Shown here piece by piece: positions 35,101 to 44,100 of a stretch of 62,000 nucleotides of DNA. The notes under the pieces are model-generated. The model had not been told where the DNA came from. It saw only the letters and a program-made list of their open reading frames with translations, and did not search any database. Both the position numbers and the translations under genes were made by a program. Position 1 is the first letter of the stretch; each line of letters opens with the position of its first letter. The DNA lies in assembly GCF_001949145.1 (NCBI RefSeq), contig NW_019091465.1, forward strand, positions 1,310,294 through 1,372,293, in the 5' to 3' direction. This DNA is from Acanthaster planci (Eukaryota; Echinodermata; Asteroidea; Valvatida; Acanthasteridae).

Positions 35101-38100
35101 CTTCTGTTGTTGATTTGGTCTGTTTTGGGTGCAGATAGCGCAGAATAACATGCTGCCTCAAGTGAACAGAAGCATCTGTTGCTTGAGTGTGGTTCCAACG
35201 AATGTCCCCGGGGTTTATACTAGAGCCGATGTGTATGTACGTCGAACGCTTAGTGCCCCGGCTTCAGAACAAGAGCAGATCCAGAACCAAAATTTCGGGG
35301 CGCCGAACTTGTGAAGTGGCGCAAATGTTGGAATTTTTTTTTCATGTAATCCTTTATGACCTTTCTGTTGGATGAGTTTACTTTTGGGGTTCTGAGACGC
35401 TTTGGTAAGAAAGAAAAAGTGAAAGAGAGCCAACAAAATCGTCTTTTCCCTCATTTATTTTGGCCCTTTATGGGGCATGCATGGCCCCCATTGCCAACCC
35501 CACCCCGATCTGCCCTTGCTTTCAGGAACAATATTTCCACCACCAGTACATATAATGTCCTTCATGTTTCACCAGGGACCACCTCGGGTAATACCATATT
35601 CCACAACCACCCGGCTCTGAACAGCGAGGACTACCAGAACGCCTCCTTCGTTCCAGTCCTAGTCACCCCGGACCCCAGCAGCCTGGACCCGATCATTGCC
35701 AACCAGCTGGAGGCGACTTGTCGCGGCCTGCAGGAGTGCCTGTACGACATGTCGGTCACCCAGACGGTGGTGGCCGGGCAGGATTGTTACAAGGAAAACG
35801 CCGACTACGAGGAAGTCAGGAGTAATGTGCTGAAAAAAGGTGTGTATTGACTTGCATGTGCACTGGAAACATGGCATGGGAGTGCTGCAGTAAACAGCAG
35901 TCGCGTTTATTGGATTCCTGTTTCCCGCTTCACTGTATATCGATGCAACTCCGTGGACGTTACGAGGGGGAGCCAAATAAGAGATTGCTTTGGGGAACAA
36001 ATTGGAAACAGAAAGGAAAAAAAAATGGAGATGCACCTCCGTGGACGTCGAGAGAGGGAGACAAATAAGAGATTGCTTTGGGAAACAAATTGGCAACAGA
36101 AAGGAAAAAAATGGAGATGCACCTCCGTGGACGTCGAGAGAGGGAGCCAAATAAGAGATTGCTTTGGGAAACAAATGGAGAAGAGAAAGGGAAAAAAGGA
36201 GAAGAGTGAAAGAAACGAAGAAAGTGGAAGGAAATAAAATCAACAATTCGTGTGAACAAAGGTTAAAATTAACCTGCTTTCACTATTAATAGTTCATCAG
36301 TTCGTAGCTGAGTGCTCTGCCCCTCAGGAATTTTCCCCCTGAAAAAGTGTTTTGTCCCCCGGGAAAATCCCGGCGTGGCTATGCCCATCGCGCCGATCTC
36401 CAGTGATTGACCACGCGATTATCACAAACAACAAATGCTTAGCAAAGATCTGAAGTAGTCACCCACCTTACCAGTTAACTAGTGAGAGAAATATATCCCC
36501 ATGCTACAGTAAAAGACGGATTCATGAAGTCAAACAAGGAGAACAGCTGTTCCCAGTCAACTCACAATGACTCATTTCTGACAACCTCAGCGGACCAAAC
36601 CCTGTCACCTGGGGCAAACAAGGTCAAAGTTCACATACGCCTTGACACAGGAGAAGCGCGCAGACTGTACTTCTGTACCAAACTTCCTGTCGAATCAGAC
36701 GAAGTTTGAAGCGAACCATTCGAGCTGTCCTTGCAAGGAATGTTATTCTCTAGGCCTTTTCCATGCAGGCGGTGCTGAAATGTAGAACTGCACAGCTTGT
36801 CAGAAGAGAACTTTTTGCGAGGTAAGTCAAGACTGGATGTAATATTCTGCCACGGCTGTTGTCTCACCACAGTTAGTTTTGGTGTTTTTTTTTCAGTGGA
36901 AACCTGTTCATACATACCTAGCCCCTATAACGGGCAAGTAGCGTACTCAGACGATTTCAAGAAGAACGCAGTGGGGACCTCCGTCACGTTCTCGTGCGGC
37001 AACCCCAAAGCGATTCTCATCGGCCCGCAGACCAGAGAGTGCCAGAGCGGAGCGACGTGGTCGAACGCCGAAATGCCTGTCTGCACAGGTAGGTAGACGC
37101 CCGAAATTAAGCTTCCCTCTGGCCCTGTAGATAGAGTACCCAAGTGTGACGTCATTTTGAACTAGGAAGACTGTAGTGCATACAAAATGGTACGCGCGCG
37201 TGTTGGTTCACGCACTGGTCCTCGCGCTGTTGCCTTATATACTTAAGCGTGTCACCTACTCACTTCGGTGCCTATAGAGTACCGAAGTGAATACGTTACG
37301 AGCAAAATTAGTGTGTAAAAGGCATCAGCGCGAAAACCAGCACGAACACCAGCGCATGAACCAACACGCGCGCGTACTCCATTCGTTTGCACTGCACTTT
37401 CTGGTTCACAGTGACGTCACACTTCGGTACTCTATAATGTCTCACATGCGATAGATTGAAGTGAAACTAACGATTAATACCTTTACATGCAGTCCAAGTG
37501 TAAACAAGACTGGTCATTGGGTAGTCCAGATCTTAAGGGGGGAGGCGGTCGAATCATCCCCCTACCCGGCTTTGGGATGGTCGGGGAAGAGGCTGGCTTC
37601 CTTATTAAACAAAGTTCTCGTTCGCGCACACAGCCCATTATACCGTGTGAAATGTCCATTTCCCCCTTCTCCAGAAACAAACTGCAACACCAACGATTTT
37701 AAGGGTGCAGATGTCATAGAGACGGGACGCGACCAAGAAGGCAACCTGCGGGTTGTGTTTGGCTGTCCTGGCACCACGGTGGAGTACACCTTGACCTGCA
37801 AAGGGGGAGAGTGGCAAGGGGGAGGCCCCATCGATTGCTCGAGTAAGTTTGGAAGGGTCTGTTAAGGGGTACCGCTGTCAGTACAGAGCGGCCTTTGGCG
37901 CACACTGTGGGCCATCAATGCCTACACGTGCATTGAAACTCCTCCGTATGACGTCTGTTGGTTGATTCGTTTGCACTATGGTCACATGAGATTCGTACCG
38001 TTCAAAACGAAACTCGTGTCAAACATAAGGAGACACCAGTAACGCAGCGAAGTTTGTCGAATGCCAAGCTCCCTTGCTATAGGCAAAAGTTGACGCTGCG

Positions 38101-41100
38101 TGGTTTTCAAGGACAAGAATTCCAAACATTGCACCTGTAATAAATATAATGCAAGGATTTATCCCAAAATTTAGAATCAGTGTGTGGTGTCCGGAAGGGT
38201 GCATTCACCAAACAGACGCTATAACCCCCTGAGCTTGTACTGTTTTTGAGGCCTCAGCGTTAAGCAACATCACTTCATGAGTGCACCCGGCATTTTGTAA
38301 AATATAGTCGTTGATCAAGGCGCAGATGACGCGGATGAATCGCAAGGGGATGCTTTCGTTAGAAGTTATTCCATGTCATTTGTCACAAATCAAAATGATA
38401 TGTAACAGAGAATATATTAACTTCGCGAGTGTACTTTGAAACAATCCTTTCTCCTTCTCGTTCATTAATGTCATCAATGAAAAAAAAAAGGTTCAGTTCA
38501 ATTATTTCTTTTATAATTAGATCAGTTTAATTATACACGCTCCCCGAGTTGCAGTCTATTCCATCATCCTGCATCGAAAGTCAAGCTCAGTAGAATCGCA
38601 TGTCAGTCACAAGTCGAGTTTTTGTGAGTGCAATCACAGGTTACCCGTGCGCACCGTACAGCGGTGATTGCTTAACCGAATACTCGAGAGCAGACTCGTC
38701 GTCTGCGTCTGCTCGAAGCAGGAAACGCGAAGAGCTGGCTACAATACAACCAATGCAGATATCCAGTCTATATATATGCTGTTTTGAAAGAAAGAAAAAA
38801 AAAACCGTTTTTGACTTTCAAGCGGGCAAGTCAGTGGGTAACAAACTGGCAAGGACGGGTGCAGAGTGGCCATACGGATTGACCTGAGTGGTTACGATGG
38901 ATTAGAGGAAATCGGTCTGTGCCAAGCCGAATTTGATAAAACTAAGGAAGACGGTCTTACTGGAATTCACCATTATTGCCCTCATTTAATGTGATCAGAT
39001 GATGAATGACGTACAGCTCTGTAGAAACGCCTGAGGGCGGGTTTCCACATGGTTCAGGCAATTTCCATTACATGACGAATAGAGCAAAAATATCGATTTT
39101 TAAAATTCAGTTGATGGTATGTATTATTATCATCTTTGCATTAAATGCTGTGTTTGAAAAAGCTTGAACACAGTGCAGTGTCAGACAACCTAGGTGGTGC
39201 TTTCCTATACAAATTAGCTGCGCATGACTATCTTGAAATCGATATCGAACCAGAAAAATGGCATGGGACCTGCAATGATTTTTGGCTGTTATAAAAAAAT
39301 AATTACAGAAGAAGGCATAAGGAAGTATGCATGTTTGGCCTGAAGTGAATTCTCATTGTGGATGGCGATGCTCAAGATCAAAATCTCATCATTCAGAAAA
39401 AAAAGGTTCTTTGCACCTGTATATACCAATGAAAGTGAATCCATTATGACCAAGGCGCAACAAGAAATGTGCCAGAGCCATCGTTCTATGTTTCAATACG
39501 TGTGCCTAATCTCGTCTTGTAAAAATCGTTTTCAGAACCGACCGACGGCGATTTATAGTCATGCTTGTGTGGCAACTACTGAAATGTTACTTTAGGCCGG
39601 AGAATGGCTCATTTCGGTTGAAAAAGGCGCCCCCTTTCACTTGTAATTCCAACGCGGCGTCGCTGAAAACAACGTCATGATCAATGATTTGACTGATGCA
39701 ACTGCACATGTGCACTTTGAGTGAATAATCTGCCCCCCGCCTTGCCTTTTTGTTATCCATGTTCAGCTGGGGGCGCTGTGGGGCTGAGCGGAGGGGCGAT
39801 CGCTGGGGTCGTCATCGGCTGCCTCCTGGGCGTGGTGCTGATCGCGGTGCTGGTGTTGTTTGTGCTGCGTCGGCGAGAGACCGGCGTCAAGGACTTGGAG
39901 AACACAGGGTAAGTATACTTTTACACGGTACTTGCCGCATTTAATCTGGTTTGCGAAATCATGCACGAGGTATATGAGTGTTAATTCAGTAGGATAATCA
40001 AACAGGCAGAAAAAAAAATCACTGGTACGTGCCAACAGAGCGCAGAGACAATCTATTCTAGTCAATTGTGCATATGGTTAAGAGACTTTTATCCGATCAT
40101 TCTTACCCTCTACATCCAGAATTTGTCAAAAAGAGCAAAGAAACCCGGCTCATACAGTGAGGAATTCGCACAGAACGCTACAGTAATTCTTTTGTTCCCT
40201 GGGGACATTAGAATGTCTCACGCCAACTTGTAAATTTGTGATGGTTTTTGTTAGTTTACTGAATTTCTTTTAATGGGTCTTAGTAATCACACCTTTATTG
40301 GTTTTGTTGCTTTTTTATCTACGGTAAATATTATTGTCTTTTTTTATTGTCTTTTTTCTGTCAAAAGGCCGCATAAATTTCCCCTGGTGGGACAGTAAAT
40401 TTCTATCTTAGTTTATCTTATTTGGGCACCCACAGACTTCGAGTTTTCAGTTAAACCTTTGTTGTTAGACATGCAGACTACAGGAAAACCGAAATCAGAT
40501 TTTAAAAATAGAATTTGTTTGTGTTCTAATTAAAGACCTTTGATTTCACCATTAAGAAAACCCACCCTGAACGCACACTCGTCGGAATTAATTGCTTATA
40601 ATGTTTAGTATTGATTACAGGGTTCATAAATCAATGACGTACATAACTTGTGTCTAAAGTGTATGGGGATTTCTGGGAGGGGGGAAACTCAGTGCGTTTA
40701 CTCATTGTTTCATGCTGTGAAGTTAGTTTGTGTCTTCTCCAAACTTTGAAAGTAGCAGCTGGACCTACTATGGTCGGCTTGCCTGTCCACCTCCGCCTAA
40801 CAAGAAACCACTCTCTGGAATATTTTTTCGGCCAGTATTTTGAGAAGTTTTAGATTGATAATTTTAGACGTGATTCGTTTTCCCCTCGATGATAATCGGT
40901 TTCCCCATTAGACCACTTAGAAGTTTCACAATGACTCGTTCAAAAATCCACAACGATCGCAGAAATGCGTGGTTTATTGGACGGCTGTTTTATGAAATGT
41001 ATATCTTTCTCTTTAATGCATGTTTTGTATAGGACGAAAGTCAACGCGCCGGCCGATAATTGGGGCATGGATGCAGAGGCGAGAGACGCAGCGGCCTCCA

Positions 41101-44100
41101 TAGGCACCAATTTGAAACATGCTAGGGAAGTATAAAGGCTAAAAATGGCAAGTTGAAGTAGTCGTCGGAAATGTGACACTCATCTTAATGTACAAAAATA
41201 TGGATTTTCTATCGACCAGTAGGAGTGTAGTCACTGTCCTGCATGCTGGGTGTTCTTGAGTTGCTTCCACGAGTTGACTCGGGTTCAACCTCGTCTCCAC
41301 CGTCTTGCCTGTGTAACACACAGCCTGCACACCTATCCCACCTCAGAATTGCCCAAAGGAAGCTACTCGAACGCATTACCACTCCACGAATAGTACATGT
41401 ACACTGCCGGATAATTATTCGATGAAGGGAGCTGTTGATGCTGGTTCCCTCCGCGCATTTTAACGAAGGGATCGGGAACCAGTGGGTATCCTTACTCGTT
41501 TGTACAGTTTGGAATGGCCAATGGAAGTTCTGGAAATTTTTAGTAGGGGATCATTGATTTGTACTAGAAAGCACTGTCAAGAAAGCAAGGTTTTTTTTAT
41601 AGAAGTGCGAAATCACAATGGGCATTGCTAAGTTGAATTTCAGTAAATCAGTTCATTTGTTTATTTGATGTTTGTGTCAGATGTCACCTGCATTTGGTGA
41701 CAGAAATTAGCATTCCATTGTCTTCCAAGCTATGCAAATAAACCAATTCGTGCACTCTGTGCTGGGGGGTGCAGCCAGACGGTGCTGTCTAAATACCATA
41801 TTTCTGTGTTTCTTTGAGTAGGTTTTTGTAGCATTACACTTTCATGCTTACCCGTGGTCATGCCTTTTGGATTAGTCATGACGAAAGAATTCAGGCTCCA
41901 TTTGTAGAAAATAACGGAGAGAGAACCGTAGTTCAGAGAACGGACGGTTCACTATAGTGCGCCTCCAAGAATTTGTAACGCGTTGGCCAATCACAGTGCA
42001 CGGAATTTGTCGACCCAGTGCACTTTTGGAAATGGTCGAATAATGTCGCGAGTTGTGATTGGCCAACGCATTGCAATCTCTTGGAGGCGCACTATAGTGA
42101 ATCACCCATATTTAGATGAAATGCTTACTCAAAGTTTTCTGTGGATTGTACTCTTAGTGAGTTTAGACTTTATACTATCTGAGAGTGGACTGCACTCCGC
42201 AGCCATCTATGTGTATATATAGGTATTGTGTTACCTACTCATACCAAATTGAGAGCACCATGTTTGCCTATTTGGTTCCATTCTTATACTGTTAAAGTTA
42301 CTATACTCTAGTTTTATTTGGTACACTAAAGTAAAAATGGTTTACATGATGGTTCGTGTGCTATAAGTGAATTACCGTGACGAAAGTTATGCATGATTTT
42401 GAAAAATGGACAGTTAATTTCTATAATAGCTGACCAATGCAGACATATTTTGCGTTTGTATTCTTGAGGAAGGTGCATTTGGGGAAATCGTCAACCTTAT
42501 GTGAGCAGAAAATGTTTCGCTGAAATCTTCACGGTTTATGCTTTATGTGGAATTAAGCCTTTGGACAGCAGTGCCAAGTTTGAACAGGGCTCCGTCCAAG
42601 GGAAGGATATGAAGTGTTTGAAGTTTCACTTCTCGATGCCATTTTACATTTGCCCGAAATCAACCGGGTCTTAGCAACACTATCAAAGTGCTCTGTGCTA
42701 AAAACATCGGCAATAATCAATCTGCAGGCAGTGGAGTGACTGGAGATGATTGCTAATTAATCTTAATCCCATTTTGGTGCCTCTCAGTACGCAATACTAT
42801 TGCAACAACTGAACTTTTCAACTTCACTGTTGGCAGTTTAAGTGTCTTTTTAGCATCTAAAGTTATTTTATCTAAAGAAGTTCCTTTTAAATAAAATTCT
42901 TACAAGTTTTCATTTAGTGAAGCTCAATACTGCATTTACATCGGGTTACTTTGAAAAACAATACTATCAGAGAAGCATGTAAATACGCTCTTTGCGGCAC
43001 CTTCGTCGTGTTTAATGTAAAGTGATAAATCAATTTTTAAGAAAATTTTACTGATATTTTGTAACCAGGAAGAAATATATCAGGAATAAATTTTAATGGT
43101 GAATCCACTTGACTGCCTCATTGTCACTTTGCCGTGTCGTTTTTATGGTTTTTACCTCAAAGAACAGACTCACGAAGGGAATACATGGTAGACCTCAATC
43201 TATTGTCATCGTGGGTACTTACAGTGATTTATGACAGTGTATTCTGTAAACTACAAAATGAAGACCGGTAGAGAACGTCCCTGTGGCGAATCCCTTGGGA
43301 AGGGCAACTTACCTCTACTATTGCCATCATCAACGTGTCATCATTATAGCAATGATGCCTACTACCAACTGATCTTAGGGAGGTGGGGCATTATTTCATG
43401 GATTCACACAGTTTGACTCAAAGTCGCTTTTTTTAGAAAGAAATCCACTCCAAACAGAACCCTCTGCCCGTGACGTAGCAACGACATGCTGTTTCACATT
43501 CCTCTCAACTTGAGCGCGCGCTGTCATCCCTGATTAGGATTACCAGAAAATGAATCAGAACACGCGCGAGAAGGCATCGCAGTGCATTCACATGATAGAA
43601 CTTGCTCACTAATGTTCACACCTGTTGCCCTTTTATTTAACACTCCTGAGTCACACTCGGAACGACGACAGCTATAAAAACACTGACCCATGTTTATACA
43701 TAAGTTAAAAGTATACAAGATCATACCCTTTGCTGTTCAAATTTATTTGCAGAGTAAAATACTTGATTGGTACAGCGGCCAACAGTATTCCTAGTCCGCA
43801 TTAACCACTAAACGTTTAAACCTGAGGAGTGCTGCTCAATCAATCATCGAATTGTGTGACTTTATTTGCATCTCTCCCATTTGCAAATTATTCACAAAGT
43901 GAATTTAAGAGCAAACCCTGCAGTCTTTAGGTAAAATTTGAACAAAGTGTGTTATTTGTTACACAAGTGGAATGGAAAGTTGCTGATAGTTTCAATCGAC
44001 TGGAAATTATTTATTTTTTTTATCTTAGCACTGATTGCTCATTTTCAAAGTGTTTAATTAAACAGGTTAAGCCCAGTCGCATGTATTAGTTTTGAGTCCA

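Larger units (their letters stand above)
31243..35575 (+). other. Introns 11-15 of Mesh-like A
   Basis: The non-exon parts (31243-31575, 31735-32827, 32996-33321, 33447-34393, 34530-35575) are plain AT-rich sequence; nothing recognised. Confidence 0.45.

Noticed and set aside
35907-36246. Overlapping frames of 71-195 codons on both strands
   Set aside because: Caused by the 87-bp tandem repeat, whose length near a multiple of three keeps frames open; the 5' part of the longest is antisense to exon 16.
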